From positions 24,857,340-24,921,339 of the forward strand of contig OZ024794.1 in NCBI GenBank assembly GCA_964017045.1: a DNA stretch of 64,000 bases, read 5' to 3'. Positions 35,797-48,360 of this stretch are shown here, one piece after another. The notes beneath the pieces are model-generated. The model did no database searches and was not told the origin of the DNA. It saw only the letters and a program-made list of their open reading frames with translations. Numbering within the stretch: position 1 is the first letter of the stretch; every line of letters starts with the position of its first letter. This DNA comes from Omphiscola glabra. Its lineage: Eukaryota > Mollusca > Gastropoda > Lymnaeidae. The position numbers and the translations under genes were made by a program.

Positions 35797-36047
35797 CTGA
35801 TAGTGAGCCAGATAGTGAGCCAGATTGTGAGCCAGGCAGTGAGCAACATAGTGAGTCAGATAGTGAGCCAAATAGTGAGCCAGATAGTGAGCCAGATAGC
35901 GAGCCAGATAGTGAACCAGATAGGCAGCCAGACAGTGAACCAGATAGACAGCCAGATAGTGAGCCAGACAGTGAGCCAGACAGTGAGCCAGATAGTGAGC
36001 CAGATAGGGAGCCAGATTGTGGACCAGACGATGAGCTAGATAGTTCA
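35797..36047. repeat. 12-bp array GAGCCAGATAGT, locus B
   Basis: Same unit and the same AGG/CAG variants as locus A at 30488-31190, in the same orientation. Locus B is shorter, with about 20 units. Confidence 0.93.
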
Positions 36048-36374
36048 TAGTTCAACTTCGTTTCTCACATTCTGTGAATCCTGCATGACAACTTCTATGG
36101 GAGGACGAGGTAATAAACCAGAGGAGCTTATGGTTGAAGACTCGTGTGCTGACAAACAACTTGAATCTCCTTCTCGGGGTTGGGGGGGGGGGGGGGGAAC
36201 AGGGTTAAATTCGTTAGTGCAGCTTAAGAAAATATTTAATCCTTACGAATTTTTACATTAGTCTTATAGACACTCGAACAGCCAAACTCCAGTCTGAGTA
36301 TGGAGTCAATCTTTTGCATACGACCCGGAGCACTTCAATGAGTGACTTCTAATCCATAAATCTGCCCCAAGACT
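36048..36374. other. Spacer with G tract
   Basis: G tract at 36180-36197. No gene recognised. Confidence 0.5.
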
Positions 36375-36735
36375 TCTACTCCATGAATCTACCCAAAGAC
36401 TTCTACTTCATAAATCTATCCAAAGACTTCTACTTTAGGAATCTACCCAAAGACATCTACTCCATGAATCTACTCAAAGACTTCTACTCCATGAATCTAC
36501 CCAAAGACTTCTACTCCAGGAATCTACCCAAAGACTTCTACTTCAGGAATCTACCCAAAGACTTCTACTCCACGAATCTACCCAAAGACTTCTACTCCAG
36601 GAATCTACCCAAAGACTTCTACTACAGGAATCTACCCAAAGACTTACTCCATGAATCAACTCAAAGACTTCTACACCATGAATCTAATCAAAGATTTCTA
36701 CTCCATGGATCTACTCAAAAACATTTTCTCCATTA
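36375..36735. repeat. 27-bp minisatellite, about 13 copies
   Basis: Units of the type GAATCTACCCAAAGACTTCT plus ACTCCAG. The period is a multiple of three, giving a repetitive 117-codon ORF that is not a gene. Confidence 0.93.
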
Positions 36736-38469
36736 ATCAAAACTAAGGATTATCATATGTGTGACCACTCCTATCCCCGGCGCAACCAATCTTTGTTAAA
36801 TTGACCAAACTATTTTATTTTTCGTTAATTTCTTTTTTTAAGGTCATTATTAACACAGTCATCTGAAAAAGAAGGGGTACAGATAAGGGCACAAAAAAAT
36901 CACGTCAACAGCGGCCAGTGCAGATACTCAGTGGAGCTTCTATGATGTTTCCCCTCAAGAAAATTTCCTAAATAAAGATTGTGCACACAGAAAACTTGCC
37001 ACTCTCACTATTCCACACACAGAAGATTCCCCACATACATGATTCTGCACACGAATATTCCTAACGTTTGTTTTATCTGCAGCTGCATTAGGGGTGTTAA
37101 TCTCAAATAATATTATCTTGGCGAGCCTGACTGCAATGATTTAAACATTGTTTTTTTATAAAATAGAGCAGAAATATTGCTCCTCATACGCATCTATACT
37201 TTATTAGAAAAATAAATCCTCAGTGCAGCAAGGTAATCACAAAAAAAGGCCTTTGATTTAGTGTTTTCCCCAACACTCCAGGACACACCACAACTTTCCA
37301 ATAAATCGCTTGATTCTTGGGAACTGAAAAAGAAACCGGAAATCACTACCATCATGGCATGCTGTTAACGCGAGTTCAAACGGTAATTGCCAAATGTCCT
37401 TGACACGCATATTAAAAAAAAACTAACAAGCCTTGGCGCTAAGATCGCTGAAACGGAAGAAATAAATGAAGTTGATAAATATTGAACGCAACATAATAAA
37501 TATTAGTATCGGGTATTTCAATATTCCACAGTGTATTTCACTTTACCGCATTGTAACGCAGATAATTTTATTTTTTTAAATACTTTTCTTTTTCAAAAGA
37601 ACAAGAAGAAAGAAAAAAAAAGCAATATTGATCGCTCTTTAAAATTGACATCACTTTAGCAGACACAACTCAGATGTTATAAGAATCTATAGCTTACTAC
37701 TGCCAGAAGATAGTCCTTTGCCTGGATTATAAAATAAATACATGTATTTTTATGTTGCATCATGGAAAATTCATCAATATTTTTTTTAAATCCCCTTTAG
37801 CTCAACGATAATAAATATTAAGAAAAATGATTGAGTACAGTGCCACTTCACTATCGTGATTGAAGGGCATTATTTACCTAGTAGTTGACAGAGGCTTGAG
37901 GGGGGAAAAATCTATAGCGGCACAGAGGGCGAGACGATTAGGCGCCGCGCTTCAAAACGAGTTGTCAATGAATGAGGCTGACATGGAAACAGCATTACGT
38001 CTGACAGGAGGTTACAATGGTCCCTAACATTCCTTACAATCGATGACACCGTTACCCATTTATTGAACTGATTTATTGTTCGATCCAAAATCCTTATCGG
38101 AAAAAAAAGTTGTGTATAATATTGATTTTACACTTTGTTACCGAGGTCAAAAAAAATCTTCCTAGCGTCTTGTAGGATGGAACCACAGACGTACAATGGT
38201 TATTTACGATATCACGTAGACCCTTTTAAAAAAAAAATTCAATCATTCATTGTCACTGCCAGTTCAAAGAAATGTTTCGTTGTGGCGTTGAGACAGTGGC
38301 TTTAAGAGTTGAAATATCACTTGTCAAGGGCGGATACAGGGCAGAGGTGGCGTTTAACTTGTGAGCAATAATTTTGCTGAGACCGGAATTTGAAGAAGAA
38401 AAAAGTATATCTGCTCTCAGATAATAAAATTTATTTTTAATACATTTTTGAGCGAAATAGACATGGTAT
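36736..38469. other. AT-rich intergenic DNA, nothing recognised
   Basis: No ORF of 60 codons or more on either strand, no array and no element terminus seen. Confidence 0.5.
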
Positions 38470-38700
38470 GGAGTTTTAACTCGTCTTTAACTAGATCTAG
38501 GGTTTTAACACGTCTTTCGCTAGATCTAGGGATTTAACTCGTCTTTAAATGGATCTAGGGTTTTAACTCGTCTTTAACTAGATCTAATGTTTTAACTCAT
38601 CTTTAACTAGATCTAGGGTTTTAACTCGTCTTAAACTAGATCTAGGGTTTTAGCTAGTCTTTAACTAGCCCTAGAGCTTTAACTCGTCTTTAACTAGACT
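38470..38700. repeat. 29-bp minisatellite, eight diverged copies
   Basis: Units of the type TTTTAACTCGTCTTTAACTA plus GATCTAGGG, with progressive divergence to the right. Confidence 0.9.
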
Positions 38701-41318
38701 GAACTCTATTCAGACGGAACTTATTTAAGAGTACAGATTTAAATCTTCTAATTTAAACACTAGACTAGATTTATCTAAGAATTGATTTTTCTAAGATTAT
38801 ATTTAACTCAAGGGTGTGCACTTAGTGTATTGTATTAATAAACATCCCCTGGTATCCCCGAGTTCCATATTGTATTGTATTAAATATAACTTTGGTAAAT
38901 TCCAAGAATTAGGTCCGCGATGTCTCATACGACCGCTATCTTGGTTTTCGCGACCCGTAAAATTAAGAATAAAACGTTAAATAATAATGCAAAAATTTCC
39001 AAAATGTATCCCTAAACCTAACCTGAAACTTAAATCTATCCCTAAACCTAACCCAACCCTAAATCTACCCCTAAACCTCTAAAAAATATATTTCTGAAAC
39101 CTAACCTGAAACCTAAACAATCACGCTGGGCACTAATAGTGTGAAATAGCCAGAACTTTTTTTCAAGTGGAGCATTAACGCATCAAAATGCATTAATGGA
39201 TCATTATTTGATAAGTGGTGCAAGTCGTACAAGTCGTTAAGATGTTGGACAACGCATGGTATCGGGAGAAAATGATTTTAAAAATACGGCTACATCAAGG
39301 ATTATCCAACTTTAGGGATGTTGTACAAATTTAAATAAAAACAACACTTATTTGAAATCATTTACCGAAATGAGCTCATAAGGAAAAATCGGACTCGACA
39401 TCTGGATTTTAATTTGGTTCACCTGGAAGATCACCTTTAAACGTGTACTGAAATTCGAGAATCACTAGATTAACTGATCTAATTTTTATTTTTTTTAAAC
39501 ATTCAAAATGTAGAATCGCTGTTGACTGTTTTGCAGATGTAAAACGCGAGTCTTTTAAGTGTGTAAAAATATATAGAAGCCAAAACTACATTTAGAGTCT
39601 TTTTTTTTTAATATGCAAAACATCATTTGCGATATGCCCGTAAAATGTAATCTTACACTATGTTACCAGAATGACAATTTTTCTTCGTGATCTATACTGC
39701 TGAAGACATGTCATGGTTAATTAGGCGTAGGATCCGACTCACAAAATGAAATAAGATTTTTTTTTCTCCCCTTTTCAAGCTTGAATATATAATTGTTATA
39801 TTCCCATCTGAACCAAATGTAAAGTATCACAAAGTAAAAGTGTGCAGTTATCTATATTCTTTATCATCACCATATTTCTATCAACTATGACATTATTTTA
39901 TGTAGCAGAACGTAGCTACTTTTTCTTTTTAATTTTATTTGTGATACAGTTTGTAAAGCGTCTTCAAAGCAGTGACAAGCAAAAGCTTCGCCTGTGGCAA
40001 AGCCTGAATTTTTTGACACCCTCTTCCCCAAGAGGTTTATAATGATAACCAAAAGAATTTAAAAAATTGCGTGAAGAATTACTAATTTGGCACCCTGGGG
40101 CGGGTGCTCCCTTTGCAAGGACCTTCAATGCCAAGGTTATATTTAAAAGAGCTGCCTGGACTTGTGATTAAGGTAAGTATATAAGTAATGGTTTGTTTTT
40201 AGCACGAACTTTAAAAAAAAAAAAGGATTACAAAATATTAAAATTTTGATCATCCCGATTCCAACGTTTGTCCAACCTATTACACAACTCAAGGTCATGG
40301 TCACTATTGGCCAAATTTATTCTTTTTTAAATATATAATTTAGATTATACTTCAAAACATTTTGAATAATACTGCATTACAATGATTTACATTAATTTAA
40401 TTTTTAAAACAAAGTTTTAAAAAAAAATTCATTTAGTGTCATCAAATAAATGATGGATTAAAATAAGGGATGTAATCTGTCTTTTTTTTTAAGAACGTGT
40501 CTAACATTGAGTCCCTTCCCTTGAATTATTCATCTCTCTAGAAATTAGCCCAAATAATATAATTTTTATTTTTTTAATGCAATCGCTAATACTGCAGTAT
40601 GGATCTATGTTGTTGTGTCTTTTTTTTTAAATAATGTGCAGAGTGGCCAAAAAAATTGTATCACAAGACTCCACCATAGATAAAACTGTGTTCGGGTTCA
40701 GTCGTCAACATGGTTTAAGTTCGCTGTGATCGTTTCGGGTTCGGTTCGATACCCAGCTCTACTTTAAAATACTTCATTAAATTTAGAAATATGCATTTTA
40801 TTTATTGTTAATCTAGGCCTACACACTGCACCTGCAAATTAAATACCTGCACGCTTCGGAATTTTTACGCGAATAGCAATACATTAAAATGAGAAGATGA
40901 TGGCAATAAGCGTTAATGAGGGTCTAAAAAAAAAAGGGAATTAAGATATGTATGCTAGACATGACAAGAGATAAAATGTATTTGTAGAAACTGTTTCTTT
41001 TTTTTTTATTGCCAATTTTCGTTGCATATTTTTTTTAAATCTTAAGAAATGAACTCGTCATTACGTTGAACTCGCAAGACCCAAGGGAACTAACTTTGAG
41101 AGCGGGGTAACTTGCTCCAACCATTAAAAATGAGCACCTCCTTACTATAAACTAAATTATACAATATCGTTCTTTAGTAGACGAATTTATTTTTTCTACA
41201 ATCTGTTCCGTAAAGTGTAGGTTACTAACCGCCACTAACACCAATTTTTATGTTTAAATGTATGATATAATTTATTTATTTATTAAGTATTTTAGACTAA
41301 AAATCCATCCCCGTGGCA
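38701..41318. other. AT-rich intergenic DNA with a telomere-like tract
   Basis: A degenerate CCTAAACCTAACC / CCCTAAACC tract at about 39005-39115 resembles interstitial telomere-like sequence. The rest is AT-rich; the 66-codon ORF at 39842-40042 is unrecognised. Confidence 0.5.
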
Positions 41319-41500
41319 CTACAGCCCATGTATGGCTTTGGACTGCCTCACCACTTCCTTCCACTCAGACCTAACTAATGCTTTTCTTTTCCATGCTTGG
41401 ATTCCCATCTGCTGTAGATTTTTTTTTCCACATCGTCCATCAATCTTCTAACCCTAGGTCTGCCTTTGAGCCGTTTTCCTCCGGCGTGTTGGTGATGCAC
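41319..41500 (-). pseudogene. 3' tail of a non-LTR retrotransposon
   Basis: On the minus strand a frame gives KGRPRVRRLMDDVE. After a frameshift in an A-run it continues MGIQAWKRKALV, then EWKEVVRQSKAIHGL and a stop at 41319-41321. The GRPR..WxDD...EW..VVRQ...HGL pattern is the usual C-terminus of many LINE ORF2 proteins, where it follows the RT. The endonuclease and RT are absent, so this is a strongly 5'-truncated copy, as is normal for LINEs. Confidence 0.75.
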
Positions 41501-41970
41501 CCTGTGTCATTTGGCATTCTTTCTAAATGTAGTGAAAAATAGTTTAAGTACAATTTGTAAAATTAAGTAGTTTTTAAAGCAAAAAATTAGTATAAAACAA
41601 ACCAGTTCAAGCAGAGCAATCTGTCGTTTGACGTTTCACGGCCTTCTGCCACTTTGTCGTTGCCGCCCCCACACCCCCCCCACCTCGCTTTTAAGTGTCT
41701 ACACCACAACTTGAAGCCCTTTTAAATATCCAAGGACCCGTAAGGTGACACCCTAGCCGATAACCCTTTTCCTCCCCCTTCCTACGCCACTGGCACGCCC
41801 CACCCGATCATCAGCCAATTTCCTCCGTGGGGAGAGGAGGCACTCCTCCGGAGGAAATTGTCTGAAATAAACCTTGTTTTTATGGTATTGCTGGGGGGGC
41901 AAGTGGATCCTTTGTTTGAGCACCTCAAAAACACCTTCATAAACCAGGGCCGTCTCATGAATTCCCCGCT
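41501..41970. other. Intergenic DNA, nothing recognised
   Basis: C-rich run near 41669-41682. Short ORFs only. CAGGGCCGTCTCATG near 41945 resembles the MITE end at 35375. Confidence 0.45.
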
Positions 41971-42125
41971 TCAAAACTACACACATTTCCCATTGTCCCT
42001 CAAAACTACACACTTATCCCATTGTCCCTCAAAACTACACACTTATCCCATTGTCCCTCAAAACTACACACTTATCCCATTGTCCCTCAAAACTACACAC
42101 ATATCCCATTGTCCCTCAAAATGCA
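41971..42125. repeat. 29-bp minisatellite, about five copies
   Basis: Units of the type CCCTCAAAACTACACACTTA plus TCCCATTGT, nearly identical. Confidence 0.93.
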
Positions 42126-43090
42126 CAACATTAGATGCTAAAGACGCCATCTTGTTTACGAATCTCAAAGAAAACGTAATAAATCAGATGCATTCTTATT
42201 GACTTCAGACGAATTTTAAAATATTAACAGTAATAATTATAGTATAAGATAATGTATATTTATTAGTCTACTTTGATTTTTTTTTTTTACACATCTTTAA
42301 ATTTATGATATATCAAGATATTTTAACACGGCAAAAAATTATCAAAGTGCGCGCGATAATGTGTGTTTATGCTTCAAAATATATTGTTATTTCTTTTCTT
42401 CGTGAGGACTTATGCACCACCTTCTTCTTATAGAAACTATCCAAAGAGACCCAGGGGTCCACCTCCTTTTAAGGACCCTGTACACACAAAAACACGTGGC
42501 TAAAGTAAAAAATAAAAACATTTCCTCCTTTACAAAAACTACTATAATAACTTTAGTAAAGCATGTTGAGGCCCCTGTCCATTTCATTTTTATATTCAAA
42601 CTGGATCTAGTAAAAGACCACGACTTAAAGTCTTATCAAACTTTAGAACGTTGTCCCATTACAAAAGTAGATCTCTTCACTCATGTCAAACCTTTGGCCG
42701 TTTGTCAATTAAAATAAAATAGGATCTCAAGGGATCCCATTGCACGTTGGCATCTTGTTCCCGTTTGCCACGAGACAAAACTGCATGCATAAGAATAACT
42801 AGCTGTAGGATGGTACGACTGGCTAAATATCTCAGCAAATAGCCCGCTAACTACGCGTGTATAAAACAAAATTTAAGCTTTTATTAGAGTTATTGCCCTT
42901 GATATCGCTTTTAGATATGCCCGAGGTCTCATTTCTTCGTGTTTGGCTTCGAAATTCAAATAAACTAATATTAGATCACAGATTACAGCACAATACGTTT
43001 GATATTCAATCAAGGATCCATAACGCATTGATCTTGTAAAATGCACCACGCACTGAATTTTGGCCGAAAGAAGTTAAAACGTGACAATAT
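42126..43090. other. AT-rich intergenic DNA, nothing recognised
   Basis: ORFs of 60-101 codons on both strands (for example 42412-42717 plus) show no recognisable motif. Confidence 0.45.
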
Positions 43091-43363
43091 GTTTGAAGGA
43101 GGCGTGGGCAACCTACGGCCCGGGGCTATATGTGGCCCGCATAACCATTTAATGCGGCCCGTAAGATCTCCCCAAAACTTGAAGAATGTTTGCGTAAAAT
43201 ATATTAATAATCCCAATGTAAAATTTTTTAACTAATATGACAATAATAAAAGGAAATCTAAACATTATACAACTGATTTTAACTCTTTTTTTCTAACGGT
43301 CATTAAAAAACAATAATAATGCCCATCCTTTGCTCAAAAAGATAGCCGACCCCTACTTTAAAG
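43091..43363 (+). mobile_element. Old hAT-like element with GGGCAACC termini
   Basis: The left end GAGGCGTGGGCAACCTACGG (from 43099), with TGTGGCCCGC and ATGCGGCCCG close behind, is typical of a widespread hAT MITE type. The right end GATAGCCGACCCCTA (to 43355) is an imperfect inverted copy. Flanks GTTTGAAG and CTTTAAAG match at 6 of 8. It is more diverged than the SPIN-like copies. Confidence 0.6.
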
Positions 43364-43435
43364 TATCGTAGCACTTTTCATTTTAAGTGAGTGACATACA
43401 GGATTTTTAAAAATAAAACCAATAATGGTGTTAAT

Positions 43436-43568
<133 letters not shown>

Positions 43569-43997
43569 TAAGTATGGAAAACAAAACTGAAATTATAGAA
43601 TGTTGTGAAAAGCCATTAACTTCGTGATTTTCACTTTCTGCTCTTAATGGAAAAACGTACAATTTACATTACTTAATAGTGAACAAAACAAGGTTGCGTT
43701 GACCAGCAAAGCTAAGAAAATTAAAGTGAATCTTTCTTTTTAATTTGTTTGAAGTTGTAATGACAATGAGTTTCTCAACTCTCATTCGTTGACATCATCC
43801 GGTCCTCAACTTGTGCAGCCATTGACAAAAATCTTCTGAAATGAACACCACCCCCCCCCCCCCCGCCCACATACACGCACACACATTCCTGCCACGCCCA
43901 CCATGCGTACGTATAAACCTTGGATGACATTCAAAACTTCCGTTCCTTTAAATATTGACCCTGTCCGCAGCTTTTTAAGACGTTGGTCTGGCCGGGT

Positions 43998-44264
43998 TCA
44001 ACAAGAATTTATGCTAGAAAAATTGACCCCCTGACTGCGGGACCTCTGTCGTTGAGGGCGTGGCGAGTTCTCCTCCCGATGTAGGGGTGTAGGTAGATGC
44101 TCTGGCTGTGGTGGCGTGGTGGCGGGGGGTATTTCTTTCTCAGGATGGTGCCGAGTTTTATCCCCGTGGGGGCTTCCGACTCTGGAGCTTTCTGGGCGCG
44201 AACGAGTAAAGGGTGGATGGCACCCGCTGAAATGTAGCGTTGAAAATGTTAGTTGCTTGGACAA
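43998..44264 (-). other. GC-rich 88-codon ORF, unrecognised
   Basis: A GC-rich island in AT-rich DNA. The minus-strand frame is rich in Pro, Arg, His and Ser, with HHPEKE and PTPLHREE segments. There is no domain I recognise and no clear splice sites. It could be a transposon-derived fragment or an exon of unknown function; composition is the only reason to list it. Confidence 0.25.
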
Positions 44265-44959
44265 AAAGGAGAATTGTGCAAATATCTCTTGAAGCTACAC
44301 AAAACGGCTTGTCTCAAAGTTTGTTAGCTAAAAGCCTAAAGGAAGTATGAATTAAGCGATGAACTGCTATGTGCCTCACAAACACATGTGGCGCCAAAAT
44401 CATCTTATTATTGGTCCACCCCGGGCGGCACTTCTTTATGTGTTGTATGACGCCATTTTCAGGCTTCGACCCGGGCGCCGCTTTTCCTCAAAACTTCCTT
44501 GCACAGAATTTGTACTAATTTTTTTTTTTAGTTTAGACATTTTTATTATAAAAAGGATTTCGTAATAAGTTGCATTTGTTCGTAAAAATTGTGGTTGTTT
44601 GGAATGTTTTTAAAATACTTTTTTTTAATATTGCATCCCTGGCACAAAGCCAATGACTTTTTTTAAAAACTTAATATACTGCGACCTAAAATCTTTTGAG
44701 AACATGATAAGTGCGATTGATTTGGTAACCCCTTTGCCAACCTGAGCGGGGTTTGCGCTATGTGATCCCATTGATTGTTAGTTTGTGGCAAGATATAGAT
44801 CAGAGGAGTACGGTTGTAAGACTCGTTGGATGGGGATCTGCCACTATACAGAAGAGTATCATAGAGAGACTCATATGATGGGGATCTAAACCCTAGCGAA
44901 CCCGATTCTATAGCCCGAATACATTTCAGCTACCGTAGGCGCCAGTATTTTAGTCACAC
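44265..44959. other. AT-rich intergenic DNA, nothing recognised
   Basis: No gene, array or element terminus seen. Confidence 0.5.
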
Positions 44960-45115
44960 TAGACTGCCATGACACATCGTTTGACTGCCATGACACATCG
45001 GCTGATTGCCACGACACATCGGCTGATTGCCATGACACATCGGCTGACTGCCATGACACATCGGCTGACTGCCATGACACATCGGCTGATTGCCATGACA
45101 CATCGGCTGACTGCA
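44960..45115. repeat. 21-bp minisatellite, seven copies
   Basis: Units of GACTGCCATGACACATCGGCT. The period is a multiple of three, giving the repetitive minus-strand ORF at 44886-45221. Confidence 0.94.
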
Positions 45116-46043
45116 ATGTACATTTGACACATCGGCTAATTGAAGTTAGTATAGCAAATTCCTGATTTGTGTTTACTTTCATTGGCCAAAAAAAAAGGTT
45201 TGAATATGTGGATACATACATAAAGCATGCGTCACCAATGGATTACAAATTAAAGGCGTGCGTCAAAACTTACCGGCAATCAGCTTGAAGTATATATTCA
45301 AACATAACACAGCCATGATGGGTGTCAACATTGCAAGGCTATTCATGCTACCAGCTTTCGTCAATAGATCATCTTTTTTTCACACTTTATTGTTTTTTGT
45401 ATTTGTAAGAGTAGATTAATAGAGTAGAATTGTTGGCTGGGACATATCAGTGCAGGTGGACTTTTAAAATACGATTCCTTGTTAATGTGAGGAATATCTT
45501 TCTCTTCAATTCCTCTAAACTGAATAAAATATCCCAAGGAAAAGAGCAAAATGACTTTTGCTGGTAGTTGGTCTACCAGGGCAGCGCTGATCATTTTATA
45601 TTTGGCCTGGCTTGTGCGTGTGTGAGAGAGAGTGAGGGAGGAGTAATGTTCGAACCATCTCAGACACTGACCACGTAGTGTGGCCGATGTAATTATGTTG
45701 GTATCACTGTCGGCAGGCTGGTCGGTTTGCCTTACCATCTTCCAGTAGTCCTCCCTTCAATCATCTGTTCCTTCTCGTATGGCTGTCTAGTGGTTATGAC
45801 CACGTTATCTCCCCACTGTTTAGTTATTATCAGGTTTTCTCCCCTTTGTTCAGTTGTTAGCAAAAATGTATCCTCCCTACGATTCGGTTGTTAACATCAA
45901 GGTATCGCCACACTGTTCAGTTGTTAACATAAGTTATATCCACAAAGGGGCCTCAACACAGCCGGAAAAGGAAGCAGTGGTATCAAAATCAATAATGTAA
46001 AGAAAAATTTTAATTTTAGGAATTCAAACGGAACAAATCCTTA
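45116..46043. other. Intergenic DNA with degenerate repeats
   Basis: A 125-codon minus-strand ORF (45361-45738) is unrecognised. Degenerate units with TGTTCAGTTGTTA lie at 45805-45955. Confidence 0.4.
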
Positions 46044-46245
46044 ACTTAGGCCAGTGGTTCTCAACCTACCCAATGCCGCGACCCTAAGAACCTAAGTTCC
46101 TAATGTTGTGGCGACCCACAACAAAATAATTTCTTTGCTACTTCATGACCGTAGAGCATATGTGTGTCTTAGGCGACCCCTGGGAAAGGGTCGTTCGACC
46201 GCCAAAGGGGTCGCGACCCACATGTTGAGAACCGCTGACTTAGGC
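46044..46245 (-). mobile_element. SPIN-like non-autonomous hAT element, copy 3
   Basis: The 186-bp element at 46052-46237 is inverted relative to copies 1 and 2. It starts CAGTGGTTCTCAACCTA and ends GTTGAGAACCGCTG. A perfect 8-bp target-site duplication ACTTAGGC flanks it (46044-46051 and 46238-46245). The end block GGGTCGCGACCCACATG and the GGTCGTTCGACC palindrome match the inverse of copy 1 and remembered SPIN sequence. All three target sites share the core TTAG. Confidence 0.88.
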
Positions 46246-46644
46246 AATCAGTGGGTTTGATCATTTGACTTGTTGAAAAAATTGTGAAGCTTTATTCAGC
46301 CATGAGCTGTCATTGTCACAGTTGATCAGAATCATTATTAAAGTTAACAACCATCTAATCAATACTATCACTGTAAAGCTGTGTATAACTAATATTCATA
46401 GTGAACTCTCAAATTTAAATATCAATACCATGACCCACAGAATTGACCTCTGTCCAGTGTAAAGGCGGTGTTGGCTTCCACATGGAATTGGGGTGGGTGT
46501 GGGGGGGGGGTAGTCGCCCCTACTCCTCAATGTTCAGATCACTGAGGGACTGACACACTAAAGTGTAGCATTATAATGACCAGCATAACACAACCTAACA
46601 CAAAATAACAACGTAATACATGAGAGCGTCATCTCCAAATGAAA
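46246..46644. other. Spacer downstream of FAM184
   Basis: Intergenic DNA between the SPIN-like element and the putative FAM184 3' end. A G tract lies near 46500. Confidence 0.5.
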
Positions 46645-47207
46645 TGATGGCAAAAAGTTTTAGGATTTATTGATTTATTAACTATACAACAACAAAAAAT
46701 TACAAAGAATGCAATCAATTCTAGGCCATGGCTATATTACACCAATCATCTGGGCTCTCAGCAGTCTGTATTGTAAACATTTACAAAAATATAATACCAT
46801 GTTATATCAATTAAATATAGTATACAAGTTTGTAAACATTAAATACTGAGAATAACAGCAGTAATATTCTATCACAGTTGCAGTAGTCTTTCATGAGAAG
46901 GAAAAATACATGAACATGCACAGACACAAAGAGTTCATAAATAAAACCTTGTATCAAACTTGCACTTTGAACTCCAATGACAAATATCTATAGAGAAGGC
47001 CCAATTAATATACTTTTAACTATTCATGCTATGTTCCAATACCAAACGGGATGCTATATGAAATGAAAACTCCTTATATAAACATGCAGGCAAATATAAA
47101 ATCTCTTACATTAGTAAATCATGGTACAACAAGTTTTAGTTTGTAGAGATTGCTCACTTCATAACTTGAAGATTGTTTTGCTTGTGTTAAGCTCCATATT
47201 TTAATGG

Positions 47208-47250
<43 letters not shown>

Positions 47251-48360
47251 TAAGAGAGACCATGCAAATATTTGTCAAAGGGTGAACTTACACCAAAAAA
47301 TGCTAACCTTATGCACCAGTATGTCCAGCTCCCATAATATGGCCTATAAAATGCAAGGGGTCTTAGTTTAGATGGTTGACTGTGAGGTGAGCTCCCATGA
47401 AACGGTTCAGCAAATGAACACTTAACGTTTAGTAGACGTTTGTTAAATTTACATATTTCGTCTGATACTTAAATGTTAACAGCTATTTCAAGCTTCTCTA
47501 TCCACGATATCATAATCCTACATAAAAGTTGAGGACCACTGCTGTTCGGCTAGAGGGAAAAAAATAATAAATGTTCTAAAATAAGGAAAATCATTATTAG
47601 TCCTTGTTACGGGATTTAGTGGACAAGTCTTGGGTTACACTAGGTCGTATTTACTCTACAGAAGTGGTCTGAAGACTCCAATTTCTACTAAGGCCATAAT
47701 TAACTATTCAACATCTGGTGCTGGCAGAAACCAGTGCTAGTTATTTACTTTATAAAGCAGGGCTTTAAGAAACAAGCTCGAGTTAAAATTACTAAGAAAC
47801 ATGGAGCCAGTAATTCTCTAATTCATTCAGGTCATGGAATTAGTGAGACTTAAAATATGTGATGGATAACTGTGTGCAAAAACTGAAAGGGTATGAAAGG
47901 ACTTGTGATTACTTACCCCTTCAAGTCCCCTCACCACATGACCCAGAACCACCAGATATCATTATTTTTACCCCATTTGTTCATGCTACCCACCATTTAT
48001 TTGTATATGGACAATTTATTAGATAATCAATGGCTCCAGCAAGATTTTATATCTTTATGTAGTTATGCAAACCACTTCCATTCTATAGGCCTACAAGAGA
48101 ATCTTCTGCATCCTGCTTGTTCTGTTACACAATTTTATTTCAGATCACACAGCCAAAACTAAGAAAACTTTTGCAACTTTAGATTGTTGAAATGGAATAA
48201 ACAAGAGTTATAACCAATTATTTTTCTTAAAGTCACAAAACAAAAAACTCTTTGAATCTGAAACTTCCTCAGCTTATATATATTTAAAAAATCAAGACAG
48301 AGCACTCCTTTGTTGTGTGTGCCTGTGTGTCCTAGTGAGGTAAAAATGTGGCGTTAACAG
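46645..48360 (-). other. FAM184: Probable 3' UTR of the FAM184-family gene
   Basis: About 1.7 kb between the FAM184 stop codon and a pair of minus-strand AATAAA hexamers at 46666-46671 and 46674-46679. It is AT-rich, contains a (TTA)n tract at 47211-47250, and holds no other recognisable coding sequence. The boundary is inferred from the hexamers only; an earlier polyadenylation site is possible. Confidence 0.45.
46666..46679 (-). terminator. Candidate polyadenylation hexamers
   Basis: Two AATAAA hexamers on the minus strand, 8 bp apart, downstream of the FAM184 stop codon. Other AATAAA sequences exist in this AT-rich DNA, so use is unproven. Confidence 0.35.

Noticed and set aside
45361..45738. 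125-codon minus-strand ORF
   Set aside because: No known motif. Its last part is low-complexity AT-rich sequence and no splice context is visible.
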